From a virus, in IMG/VR virus record IMGVR_UViG_3300046533_001474, positions 1-41,221 of that record: 41,221 nucleotides of DNA, one strand, 5' to 3'. The position numbers were made by a program, and so were the translations under genes. Within the stretch, counting starts at the first letter, position 1; each line of letters begins with the position of its first letter. Shown in pieces: positions 1 through 5,978 of the stretch. The notes beneath the pieces were generated by a model that saw only the letters and a program-made list of their open reading frames with translations, did not search any database and was not told the DNA's origin.

Positions 1-63
1 GCGCTCCGGGTAGAGATCTAGGCCCTTCCCGAGCTGCGAGTCCGCGGTCACGAGGATTTTCAC
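1..63 (-). CDS. SbcD/Mre11-like nuclease, N-terminus only (cut by window edge)
   Basis: Only the first 21 codons are inside the window. They start with GTG at 63 and continue past base 1. The peptide reads MKILVTADSQLG followed by KGLDLYPER. The pattern (hydrophobic beta strand, then D-x-x-L/H-x) matches the first metal-binding motif of calcineurin-like phosphoesterases of the SbcD/Mre11 DNA-repair exonuclease group, where this Asp binds the metal. The start codon overlaps the stop of the upstream gene (GTGA), so translation is coupled. A nuclease directly after a RecT-type annealing protein gene would give a recombination pair. The family call rests on a short stretch and is an inference; another metallophosphatase is possible. 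Confidence 0.55.
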   Translation of the reverse strand, partial: MKILVTADSQLGKGLDLYPER

Positions 64-419
64 GCTGTCTCGCTCATCTCACGCATGAGCCGCGCGAACT
101 CCCGGCGCAGCTTGTCCGCTTCGGCGTTCGCCGCCAGCGCCTTGATCGTGAGCTGCTTCGCTTGCGCGTCGGCCTTGTCCGCGCGCTTCGCGAGACCCTT
201 CAGCTCGTCCAGCCCGGCCGCCAGACCCCCCCCGTTCGTGGACTGCGGCATCCTCGGCGACGTGCTCTTCGACGTCCCGTCCGGGTTCGCTGTGCCACGG
301 TTGATCTGACACGGCGTGCAGTACGCGTACCGGCCTACGCTCGAGCGCGCCTCGCCGGTGCAGTGCGGCGTCCTGCAGTCGTGCGTTGCTGCGACATCGT
401 GGCCGTGGGTGTCCGTCAT
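60..419 (-). CDS. Small zinc-finger/coiled-coil protein of the early operon
   Basis: 119 aa. I start it at the ATG at 419, which overlaps the stop of the upstream gene (ATGA), rather than at a start further upstream that would overlap more. The N-terminal part holds two Cys pairs (CRTPHC near residue 15 and CTPC near residue 34), a likely treble-clef or zinc-ribbon site. A Ser/Thr/Pro-rich linker follows, and the last 50 residues are Lys/Ala/Glu/Leu-rich with heptad character, a probable coiled coil. Function is not recognised. It sits between a 71-aa small protein and an SbcD-like nuclease, so a role in DNA recombination is possible but unproven. Confidence 0.7.
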   Translation of the reverse strand: MTDTHGHDVAATHDCRTPHCTGEARSSVGRYAYCTPCQINRGTANPDGTSKSTSPRMPQSTNGGGLAAGLDELKGLAKRADKADAQAKQLTIKALAANAEADKLRREFARLMREMSETA

Positions 420-631
420 GCTGCCACCTTCGGAGCGGCGCGGAACCCGTTCGCGACCGCCCACGACACCGCATCAGCGAACGCGTCCTGCGCCGAGAAC
501 CGGGCGGCGCACACCTCGTCCACGGTGTCGCCCGCGTAGACCTTCACTTCGATCTGTGCCTCGCCCTTCGCGTTCAACGCGATCTTCACGCTCGACCGGG
601 GCTCCTCGCGCTGCTGCTCGGGTGTGCTCAT
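416..631 (-). CDS. Small conserved-looking phage protein, unknown function
   Basis: 71 aa, ATG start at 631 overlapping the RecT stop codon (ATGA). The middle (SVKIALNAKGEAQIEVKVY) predicts a pair of beta strands rich in Lys and Val, followed by an Ala-rich helix. Small proteins of this type often follow recT in actinobacteriophages, but I cannot attach a function. Its place in a coupled operon argues that it is expressed together with RecT. Confidence 0.7.
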   Translation of the reverse strand: MSTPEQQREEPRSSVKIALNAKGEAQIEVKVYAGDTVDEVCAARFSAQDAFADAVSWAVANGFRAAPKVAA

Positions 632-1770
632 CCGACGTACCCCGCGAGAAACGCGTTCAGCTTCGCGGCGAAGTCGGCGTCACGCCACGACTTCGCGGCC
701 CACCCGAGGTACTGGAGCCCGTCGGGGCCGTCCGCGGCGATCTCCGTGAACGTGCGGCCGGTGTGTTTCCCCGAGGGGAACTCAACGGCGCCGAGGAGGT
801 CGCCCGCGGGGCCCTGTCCGGTTGCGCCGGCGGGCGGGACGAACTGGGAGGTCTCGGGCTCCTCGCCATCGAACATCGGACGCTCGTCGGCGAGCACCGC
901 ATCCTCCTCGTCGGGCGGCGGGGGGGTGGCCGGCCCGGCCGGGGTCGGGGCCGGGCCGGCCTGCTGCGGCGCGCCCGCGGGGGAAGGATCCGCGGGCTCG
1001 GGGGCCGGGGGCGTCCCGGCAGACTCAATGGGGGCCGCGTCGAGCGCGGCGCGCGGCGCGGCGGCGGCGCCGTAGAGGGCCGCGACCGGGTCGGGTGTGT
1101 CGGCGGCGAGGATCCGCCGGACACGGTCGAGGTCGGTGTCGCCGAGCGGCAGCTGCTTGAAGAGCTTCCGGCCGGCGGTCTTCTCCCACATCCGGTCGGT
1201 CCAGTCCACCCACGGTCCGCGGTTCTTGCTCCGCGATACCTGCCTGATCTTTTCGACCTCGGCGGCGTCAAGGACGACGGTTTCCTGGCGCCCGTCCTCG
1301 TGGCGAGCGACCGCGTAGGCGCCGATCATCCGGCCGCGCTCCTCGCCGAGCCTGGCCCGAACATGCCGGAGCTTCGGCTCGAACCCTTCCTCGTGCTCGA
1401 ACAGATCGTTCTCGTAGACGACGGCGGCCCGCAGCGTCCACCCGTGCTCCGCGGCGATCTTCCGGTAGCCGCCGATCATCGGCATGTACTGCGCCTTCCC
1501 GTTGAAGATAACGAGGGCGGCTTCGCGGCCGTCGGGGAGCAGCCCGTCTTGGGCGCACTTCACGATCGCGGCGAACAGGCTGGGCCGGTCAGCGCCGACG
1601 AGCGCCGGGGTCTCGTTCAGGGCGGTCAGGGTGACACGCTTGAACTTCGCGATCGACACGTTCGCGGGAAGCGCGGCGGCGATCTCCTCGGATACCTCCT
1701 CGGAGTTGATCCTGGCGCGCAGAACCTCGAGGTCGGTCGGTGGCTGGCGTTGGTCGAGCGCGGTGCTCAT
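628..1770 (-). CDS. recT: RecT-family single-strand annealing protein with C-terminal extension
   Basis: 380 aa. Residues about 15-235 look like RecT: helical N-terminus, then AAIVKCAQDGLLPDGREA, a YMPMIGGYRKIA motif (about 95-106), and a conserved end with WEKTAGRKLFKQLP. RecT proteins bind single-stranded DNA, anneal complementary strands and drive phage recombination with a partner nuclease; here the SbcD-like gene downstream is the obvious candidate. After a Pro/Ala-rich linker (about 235-320) there is an extra C-terminal segment (about 325-380) with FPSGKHTGRTFTEI, resembling the small G-K-x-x-G-x-x-x-x-x-I/V domains found attached to phage recombination proteins. The ATG at 1770 overlaps the stop of the upstream gene (ATGA). 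The RecT call is strong; the meaning of the extension is unknown. Confidence 0.9.
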   Translation of the reverse strand: MSTALDQRQPPTDLEVLRARINSEEVSEEIAAALPANVSIAKFKRVTLTALNETPALVGADRPSLFAAIVKCAQDGLLPDGREAALVIFNGKAQYMPMIGGYRKIAAEHGWTLRAAVVYENDLFEHEEGFEPKLRHVRARLGEERGRMIGAYAVARHEDGRQETVVLDAAEVEKIRQVSRSKNRGPWVDWTDRMWEKTAGRKLFKQLPLGDTDLDRVRRILAADTPDPVAALYGAAAAPRAALDAAPIESAGTPPAPEPADPSPAGAPQQAGPAPTPAGPATPPPPDEEDAVLADERPMFDGEEPETSQFVPPAGATGQGPAGDLLGAVEFPSGKHTGRTFTEIAADGPDGLQYLGWAAKSWRDADFAAKLNAFLAGYVG

Positions 1771-2591
1771 GCCTCCACCTCGACCTTCCCGACCTCGATC
1801 AAGCGCTCGAGGAGCAGCAGAGCCGAGGCCTGAAGACCCTTCGTCGTTGGCGCGAGCGCGTCCCTGGCTGCGGCCCAGGCTGCGTCCCAGGCTGCGGCCC
1901 TGGCTGCGTCCCTGGCTGCGTCCCCGGCTGCGTCCCTGGCTGCGTCCCCGGCTGCGGCCCTGGCTGCGGCCCAGGCTGCGGCCCCGGCTGCGTCCCCGGC
2001 TGCGTCCCTGGCTGCGTCCCCGGCTGCGGCCCCGGCTGCGGCCCTGGCTGCGTCCCAGGCTGCGGCCCCGGCTGCGGCCCAGGCTGCGTCCCCGGCTGCG
2101 GCCCTGGCTGCGTCCCAGGCTGCGGCCCAGGCTGCGTCCCAGGCTGCGTCCCAGGCTGCGGCCCCGGCTGCGCGGGCCGCATCGAGACTCGGCTGCGCGC
2201 TGAGCGCCGAATCGGAGCCCGTCAGCGGCGCGAGCTGCTCAAGCAGCTCCGCCTGGTTCGTCAGACCGGCAAGGCGGAGCCACGCAGGCGCGCACTCGCG
2301 GGCGAGCCAGTCCGTGAGCATCCACGCCCGCGTCTCCTCATCCGCCAGCCCGGTGTTCGTACCGACGAGCCGGGGGATGAACGGCTTCAGCATCTGCCTA
2401 TCCGCGTCGTCGAGCGAATCGTTCCATGAGCGCAAGAACGAACCGAGGACAGGGGACGCGCACGTCGGGTGATCACTGAACTTCTCCCCAGCGACGAACG
2501 CGACCGCTTCCATCACGCACATCCCGTCCTCCGGTGCGCTATGCCCACCCGCGGCCAGCTCCAGCACTTCCAGGTCGAGCGTGTTGCCCAT
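1767..2591 (-). CDS. Phage protein with C-terminal Ala-Ala-x-x tetrapeptide repeats
   Basis: 274 aa, ATG at 2591 with GGAGG eight bases upstream. Residues 1-130 form an ordinary mixed domain with CVMEAVAFVAG and a Trp-rich stretch (ARAWMLTDWLA-like), a pattern seen in small actinophage proteins of unknown role. Residues about 140-240 are about 26 copies of a four-residue unit A-A-[W/R/G]-[D/A], encoded by an exact 12-bp tandem repeat. A four-residue Ala repeat would form a long continuous helix with a Trp/Arg/Gly stripe. The last 30 residues leave the repeat (LQASALLLLERLIEVGKVEV). The stop overlaps the RecT start. Function not recognised; a protein-protein scaffold or length-variable surface is a guess. 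Confidence 0.8.
   Translation of the reverse strand: MGNTLDLEVLELAAGGHSAPEDGMCVMEAVAFVAGEKFSDHPTCASPVLGSFLRSWNDSLDDADRQMLKPFIPRLVGTNTGLADEETRAWMLTDWLARECAPAWLRLAGLTNQAELLEQLAPLTGSDSALSAQPSLDAARAAGAAAWDAAWDAAWAAAWDAARAAAGDAAWAAAGAAAWDAARAAAGAAAGDAARDAAGDAAGAAAWAAARAAAGDAARDAAGDAARDAARAAAWDAAWAAARDALAPTTKGLQASALLLLERLIEVGKVEVEA
1866..2171. repeat. 12-bp tandem repeat, about 26 copies
   Basis: The unit on the + strand is GGCTGCG[T/G]CCC[T/A/C], repeated every 12 bases from 1866 with the last, diverged copy starting at 2166. Only two positions vary. On the coding (-) strand they choose Asp or Ala, and Trp, Arg or Gly. There are no insertions or phase changes, which fits recent slippage or unequal crossing-over under selection to keep the frame. 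Because the unit has no stop codon in any frame, long false reading frames appear on both strands here. Confidence 0.97.
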
Positions 2592-2603
2592 CTTCTTCGC
2601 CTC

Positions 2604-2831
2604 CTACATCCGGGCCGCGAGGTGTTCGCGGACCCGCTGGTTGTGGTAGCCGGGCGGGAGCAGCCTCCGGCCGGTCAGTGGGTGCTCGATCGAGTGCTCG
2701 ACGCACCGGACGTGCTCGGCGACGTTGATGCCGGGCCCGTTCACGTCGCAGCACGCCGCGGAGAGCCTGGCGTGCCGTTCCACGAGCTCGTGCTCGGCGA
2801 GCTGCTTCCGGAGGAGCGGGTCGAGCCTCAC
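2604..2831 (-). CDS. Small early-operon protein, unknown
   Basis: 75 aa, GTG start at 2831 sharing bases with the stop of the upstream zinc-ribbon gene (GTGA). The sequence is Leu/His/Arg-rich with an amphipathic N-terminal helix (LRKQLAEHELVERHARL) and three Cys (a CC pair and one near residue 42). No family recognised. Coupled position and codon use like its neighbours support that it is a real gene. Confidence 0.6.
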   Translation of the reverse strand: MRLDPLLRKQLAEHELVERHARLSAACCDVNGPGINVAEHVRCVEHSIEHPLTGRRLLPPGYHNQRVREHLAARM

Positions 2832-3070
2832 AGCGCGCTCCTGGCGGGGGAGGCCGCCCCGGGAGGGGCGGCGCTTACCGCGGCACGCGTTCGCGGGCTC
2901 TCTCCCCCCGCCAGATCAAGATCATCGACCAGGCCGCCGTCGGGGCAGTCACAGGCCAGGAACCCGCCGCACCGTAGACACCGCGGGACCGGGATACCGG
3001 TCTTGTAGCCGCAGCACCAGGTGCGGCCCTGGACGACCTCGGTCTCGTCGAAGCAGCGCGGGCAGATCAT
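2828..3070 (-). CDS. Zinc-ribbon small protein
   Basis: 80 aa. The first half carries CPRC near residue 3, a CC pair near 19, CLRCGG near 31 and CDC near 40, with the spacing of one or two zinc ribbons. The second half is Ala/Pro/Ser-rich and probably disordered. The start overlaps the stop of the upstream gene. Such mini zinc-ribbon proteins in phage early operons may bind nucleic acid or host proteins; no precise function can be read from the sequence. Confidence 0.7.
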   Translation of the reverse strand: MICPRCFDETEVVQGRTWCCGYKTGIPVPRCLRCGGFLACDCPDGGLVDDLDLAGGESPRTRAAVSAAPPGAASPARSAL

Positions 3071-3270
3071 CCTGCGCGCCTCTCCGGGAACCAGGTGTTA
3101 TCGCAGTCCTCTACGTGGCCGAGGGGGAGGTTGCAGATGCGCCCGTCGAACAGCAGGGTGGCGCAGAGCTCGAGGCCGCACACTTGGCATCCGGTCGCGG
3201 ACTCGAAGTCGCGTGGCGTCTGGTTGAACAGGTGCCGGTGCTCCGGGATCATCTGGGGCGCCGTCGTCAT
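3067..3270 (-). CDS. Small Cys/His-rich protein, probable zinc binding
   Basis: 67 aa, ATG at 3270 overlapping the upstream stop (ATGA). It holds CQVCGLELC (residues 28-36), a further Cys near 46, then GHVEDC, a C-x2-C...C...H-x3-C arrangement suited to bind one or two zinc ions. It is the second of two adjacent Cys-rich miniproteins. Function unknown; possibly a host-directed early protein. Confidence 0.65.
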   Translation of the reverse strand: MTTAPQMIPEHRHLFNQTPRDFESATGCQVCGLELCATLLFDGRICNLPLGHVEDCDNTWFPERRAG

Positions 3271-3602
3271 GCAGCCGTGTCTCCGTCGTCGAGCGCGGCG
3301 ATGTCGGCAAGCAGCCGGCGCGTCCCACGCTCCCGGCGCGTCTCAGCGCGGGCATCGAGGTAGCCGGGGTGCCAGTCGAGGTCGTCGCAGTCGTGGAACC
3401 AGTCCTCGGGGTCGGGCACATCGGTCAAGGCGGCGCGGGCCTCGGTGCTGGTGAACTCGAGGAGGCCGCCGCGGGCGTCCTGATACCGACGCTCCTCATG
3501 GTGGAACAGCCAGTCGACGGCGTAGAACAGGATGACGGCGATGGCGAGGCCGGCGGCGAAGTAGAGGCCGGCCCGGTCGACCGAGAAGAGGGCGGCGGTC
3601 AC
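3267..3602 (-). CDS. Small membrane protein of the early operon
   Basis: 111 aa, GTG start at 3602 overlapping the stop of the Cro-like gene. Residues about 11-33 (GLYFAAGLAIAVILFYAVDW) form one transmembrane helix; the rest is a charged soluble tail with acidic and Arg-rich parts. It is the first gene after the regulator, so it would be made very early after infection or induction. Membrane proteins at this position can act in exclusion or in anchoring replication, but nothing specific is recognised. Confidence 0.65.
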   Translation of the reverse strand: MTAALFSVDRAGLYFAAGLAIAVILFYAVDWLFHHEERRYQDARGGLLEFTSTEARAALTDVPDPEDWFHDCDDLDWHPGYLDARAETRRERGTRRLLADIAALDDGDTAA

Positions 3603-3928
3603 AGCGACTCCCCCTCGCGGGTGAACTCGCGGACGGCGAGCCGGAGTGCCTGCATCAGGAGCGTCGGCACGTCGGCCGCCTCCGCATCGTCAGCGGAGGC
3701 GGCCTCGGTGTTCGTGAACGTCGCGCGAGGCATCCCTGTCCGCTCCGCGATCCTGTCGAGCAGCGCCGAACCGGGCTGGTTGCGGCCTCCCTCGACGCGG
3801 ATCAGGTGGCGACGGGTCATGCCGACCTCAGGCGCGAACGCCTCTTGCGAGAGACCCGTCTTCTCCCGCGCGGCCCTGATCTTCTGGCCGAGCACTGCAT
3901 ACGGGCGGGTATCGAGTAGAGGTGTCAC
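3599..3928 (-). CDS. XRE-family regulator, Cro-like, first gene of the early operon
   Basis: 109 aa, GTG start at 3928. Residues about 13-66 are a classical helix-turn-helix of the XRE/Cro type (GQKIRAAREKTGLSQEAFAP, then GMTRRHLIRVEGGRNQP). The C-terminal 40 residues are acidic and helical. It diverges from another XRE gene at 4022 and leads the leftward operon that runs through RecT, so by position it resembles Cro, the lytic-side regulator. The inferred promoter would start transcription at or very near the GTG, giving a leaderless mRNA. The opposite assignment of repressor and Cro roles is possible. Confidence 0.85.
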   Translation of the reverse strand: MTPLLDTRPYAVLGQKIRAAREKTGLSQEAFAPEVGMTRRHLIRVEGGRNQPGSALLDRIAERTGMPRATFTNTEAASADDAEAADVPTLLMQALRLAVREFTREGESL

Positions 3929-4027
3929 GGGACAAACATGCCACTAGAAATGTCCCGTGTCAAGACGTGACATTGAAGTGTCCCTTACGAATTCCCGCAA
4001 ATAGCGCCAAAATCATGTCACGTGACA
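3923..4027. promoter_or_regulatory. Operator cluster of the immunity switch
   Basis: Copies of a 12-bp palindrome, consensus TGTCMCGKGACA, lie between the divergent regulators: TGTCACGGGACA at 3923-3934, TGTCCCGTGTCA at 3951-3962, a half-conserved TGTCCCTTACGA at 3979-3990 and a perfect TGTCACGTGACA at 4016-4027. The first three start exactly 28 bp apart. There is an extra half site GTGACA at 3967-3972. The outer copies cover the GTG starts of both regulator genes. This is the expected design of a repressor/Cro switch; the sites are read directly, the binding proteins are inferred. Confidence 0.75.
3935..3963 (-). promoter_or_regulatory. Early leftward promoter candidate
   Basis: On the - strand a perfect TTGACA (-35, bases 3963-3958) is followed after 17 bases by CATGTT (-10, 3940-3935), which keeps the A and final T of the TANNNT form. 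Expected start is about base 3928, the first base of the GTG of the Cro-like gene, so the transcript would have no leader. The -35 hexamer overlaps the operator at 3951-3962, so a bound repressor would block polymerase. Confidence 0.55.
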
Positions 4028-4453
4028 GAGGCGGAGGACGATCGGAAATGGACGGGAGAGCAGCTCCGCGCGTGGCTGGCTGACCTACGCGAGAACGCCG
4101 GGATGAGCCACGACGCGCTTGCCGACGCGGTCGGGTCGACGTCCCGTCGCCAGACGATCCGGTGGCTAAAGGACGGTCACGAACCGAACGGGGTCGCGCT
4201 CATGAGGATCCTGTCGGCGCTCGGCGTCACGTTCACACCCCCGGCGCCGCGGGCCCTTCGAAGCGTGAACGCCGAGCTATGCGCACTCACAGAGCAGGTC
4301 GATCGTCTCGCCGATCCGAGATATGAGGAGCGACGGCAAGACCTCCTCGAACGACTCGAAGGTGAGGTCGACCGGTGGCGTCATCTGAACGAAGAGCTCG
4401 CAGTTGCGCTAGGCCAGCCTCCGCGAGAAGACGGGCGGACTGAAGCGTCGTGA
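4022..4453 (+). CDS. XRE-family regulator, probable lysogeny repressor
   Basis: 143 aa, GTG at 4022 inside a perfect operator palindrome. Residues about 10-70 form an XRE-like helix-turn-helix (LRAWLADLRENAGMSHDALA, then TSRRQTIRWLKDGHEPNGVA). The second half (about 80-130) is a charged coiled coil (CALTEQVDRLAD, LLERLEGEVDRWRHLNEEL), likely for dimerisation. No LexA/CI-type peptidase domain is present, so induction by RecA-stimulated self-cleavage is not expected. As the only regulator facing away from the lytic operons it is the best candidate for the immunity repressor. Confidence 0.8.
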   Translation: MTEAEDDRKWTGEQLRAWLADLRENAGMSHDALADAVGSTSRRQTIRWLKDGHEPNGVALMRILSALGVTFTPPAPRALRSVNAELCALTEQVDRLADPRYEERRQDLLERLEGEVDRWRHLNEELAVALGQPPREDGRTEAS

Positions 4454-4725
4454 GCGCTTCGATCAGGTCGAGCTCGTCGCTGCCGCGCGCGGACCGCATG
4501 TCTTCCCCCCACATCGCCTTCTCGTCGTGGCCGCGCGGCCCGCGGCACGGCAAGGTTACAACGGCCCGGAGACGCGTTCAACCAGAAATCGAGTTGCCTA
4601 TTAAGGATGCGGTCGGCGTCCCGCTGTCCTGCCTTGGGCCGCAAGGTCGAACCTCGGGACGCCGGGCCCGGATATTGGCAACGGCACCGGACGGAGCGCA
4701 TCGCAGGGGCGACCGTCGGGATTCC
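4454..4725. other. Noncoding stretch between repressor and membrane-protein genes
   Basis: No convincing gene is seen here on either strand. It contains an exact 9-bp inverted repeat, GGCGTCCCG (4615-4623) and CGGGACGCC (4655-4663), with a 31-base loop, and a GC-rich part near 4530-4555. It could hold the end of the repressor transcript or a small structured RNA. The promoter of the next gene begins at its right border (4726). Confidence 0.4.
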
Positions 4726-4754
4726 TTGAGTCAGGTGGTACAAAGGCGTAGGGT
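4726..4754 (+). promoter_or_regulatory. Promoter candidate for the rightward lysogenic genes
   Basis: TTGAGT (4726-4731), a 17-base spacer and TAGGGT (4749-4754) fit the actinobacterial TTGACN/TANNNT pattern. Predicted start is near 4761, about 33 bases before the ATG at 4794. No copy of the operator consensus overlaps it, so it would stay active in the lysogen. Confidence 0.6.
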
Positions 4755-4793
4755 CTGATTGCATCTGTGGCGTCCGTCTCGAGGAGAACTTTT

Positions 4794-5117
4794 ATGAGCA
4801 AGCAGCTCGTGGTGAGCAGTTCGGCTCCTGTACTGGAATCTGAGAAAGTCGTCGTTTCGGCGCCGATGAGTTTCGCGGGCAGCGCCCAGCGTGTCTGGAA
4901 GCTCACCCGCGACAAGGAAGGCGGTCCAAAGATCGCGTTCGTGATCATCGCGTTCCTCATCCTGTCCATCTGGTGGCCGCTCATCGCCGCCTGGTATCTG
5001 CTCTTCGGGATCCTCCTCGTCCCTTACCGGCTGCTCCGCCGCGGCTCTCGGAAGCGGAAGCGGCAGGCGCTCCAGCATCGCGAAATGCTCGCGGCGATCG
5101 ACCAGAAGAAGGCCTGA
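4794..5117 (+). CDS. Membrane protein, probable lysogenically expressed gene
   Basis: 107 aa. I start it at the ATG at 4794, which has AGGAG seven bases upstream, instead of an earlier in-frame start without a ribosome site. After a soluble N-terminal third, residues about 51-85 are strongly hydrophobic (IAFVIIAFLILSIWWPLIAA followed by a second short helix), one long or two short transmembrane helices. A positive tail (RLLRRGSRKRKR) predicts the C-terminus inside the cell. It stands on the strand opposite to the lytic genes, next to the repressor, with its own promoter, a usual place for superinfection-exclusion or lysogenic-conversion genes. Function not proven. Confidence 0.75.
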   Translation: MSKQLVVSSSAPVLESEKVVVSAPMSFAGSAQRVWKLTRDKEGGPKIAFVIIAFLILSIWWPLIAAWYLLFGILLVPYRLLRRGSRKRKRQALQHREMLAAIDQKKA

Positions 5118-5177
5118 CCAAGGCCACGACCAAATCCCGGTCTCTGATGAGCAAATAGAGAGGGCGGCCGCTTGAAG

Positions 5178-5852
5178 ATGACCCGTTCGAGTCGTAGAGT
5201 CGGGCGGGTGATGGCGGCGATAACTCGTGGCAAAGCGTGTGCGCTTCTCGCGGTCGCGCTTGGGGTCGCGGGCTGCGGCAGCACGAAGACGGTGACCGTC
5301 ACCGCTTCATCGTCGACGCCTCCAGCGACGACGACGAAGCCGGCACCCACACCCGCCCAACTCGCAGCGGCGAAGCGCGATCGGATCGCGAAGGCAAAGA
5401 GGGACGCCGCAGCCGCGAAGACGAGAAGGGCCGCGGCGCGCGCGAGAGCCAAACGCGAGGCCAAGGCCGCAATGCTCAGACGGAAGCGAGAGCGAGCAGC
5501 CGAGATCGCGCGGGCCAACGCGGCAGCAGAGCGCGAACGACTCGCGAACGCCTGGCACCAAGGCTACGACCAGGACGCCACCGACGGCCGCATCTACTAC
5601 CGCTGGCTCGATCCCAGCGAGTTCTCGTGCGACCAGTTCTCCCAAGGCTGCTGGAAGGTCAAGATCATCACCAGCGTAGGCTGTAGCTACCTCGAGGTCA
5701 CGGCCAACGAGACGAAGGATGGCTCCATCGTCGGGAGTCTTCTCAACAACCAGACGAACATCCCAGCGAAGACGCCAGTGCTGATGACCCTGGAAGCCGA
5801 TCAGACCGGCGTCCAAGCCAACAACACCAAGTTCCAGTGCACCAACTACTAA
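5178..5852 (+). CDS. Predicted lipoprotein with Ala/Arg/Lys-rich helical segment
   Basis: 224 aa from the ATG at 5178; a TTG at 5172 or the ATG at 5211 are other choices. A lipoprotein signal peptide ends in a lipobox LGVAGC, so the protein would be lipid-anchored outside the membrane. A Thr/Pro spacer is followed by about 85 residues of Ala/Lys/Arg/Glu heptad-like sequence, a long charged helix, and then a C-terminal domain of about 95 residues with four Cys (CDQF, GCW, GCSYL, QCTNY) that may form disulfides. It follows the membrane-protein gene on the + strand and is likely transcribed with it. A cell-surface role in the lysogen, such as blocking phage adsorption or DNA entry, is plausible but inferred. 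Confidence 0.75.
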   Translation: MTRSSRRVGRVMAAITRGKACALLAVALGVAGCGSTKTVTVTASSSTPPATTTKPAPTPAQLAAAKRDRIAKAKRDAAAAKTRRAAARARAKREAKAAMLRRKRERAAEIARANAAAERERLANAWHQGYDQDATDGRIYYRWLDPSEFSCDQFSQGCWKVKIITSVGCSYLEVTANETKDGSIVGSLLNNQTNIPAKTPVLMTLEADQTGVQANNTKFQCTNY

Positions 5853-5879
5853 ACGATCGCCGCGTTGAAGATCGACTCT

Positions 5880-5900
5880 GCGACCAGGATGACCTGGCGC
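5880..5900 (+). terminator. Hairpin after the lipoprotein gene
   Basis: GCG-A-CCAGG, loop ATGA, CCTGGCGC forms an eight-pair stem with one bulged A, 28 bases after the stop codon. There is no T-rich tail, so termination is only suggested by the position between convergent genes. Confidence 0.35.
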
Positions 5901-5938
5901 ACGTTCAAGGTTCCCTGAGCGCGGGCATGCAGCGGCCC

Positions 5939-5958
5939 GTCCCGCCCGAAGGCAGGAC
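5939..5958 (-). terminator. UUCG-loop hairpin ending the leftward late transcript
   Basis: Read on the - strand it is GTCCTGCC, TTCG, GGCGGGAC: an eight-pair stem (one G-U) closed by the extra-stable cUUCGg tetraloop, 21 bases after the stop of the last late gene (5979). No T-run follows, but high-GC bacteria often terminate without one. The location between convergent units supports the call. Confidence 0.6.
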
Positions 5959-5978
5959 GAGCCAGAAAAGAGGGCGGG

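Noticed and set aside
316-1833. Long open frame on + (505 codons) opposite RecT
   Set aside because: It is the mirror of recT and of the stop-poor 12-bp repeat; composition is Arg/Pro/Gly-rich with no domain, and recT explains the strand.
1866-2171. Possible CRISPR-like array
   Set aside because: The units are contiguous 12-mers without spacers and lie inside a coding frame.
1484-2429. + strand frames reading LRPRLRPW and GCGPGCVPGC over the 12-bp repeat
   Set aside because: All frames of the repeat lack stops; only the - strand frame continues into ordinary protein sequence on both sides.
5941-5978. CCCGCCC/GGGCGGG inverted repeat with a 24-base loop
   Set aside because: The arms compete with the tighter UUCG hairpin at 5939-5958, which explains the region better.
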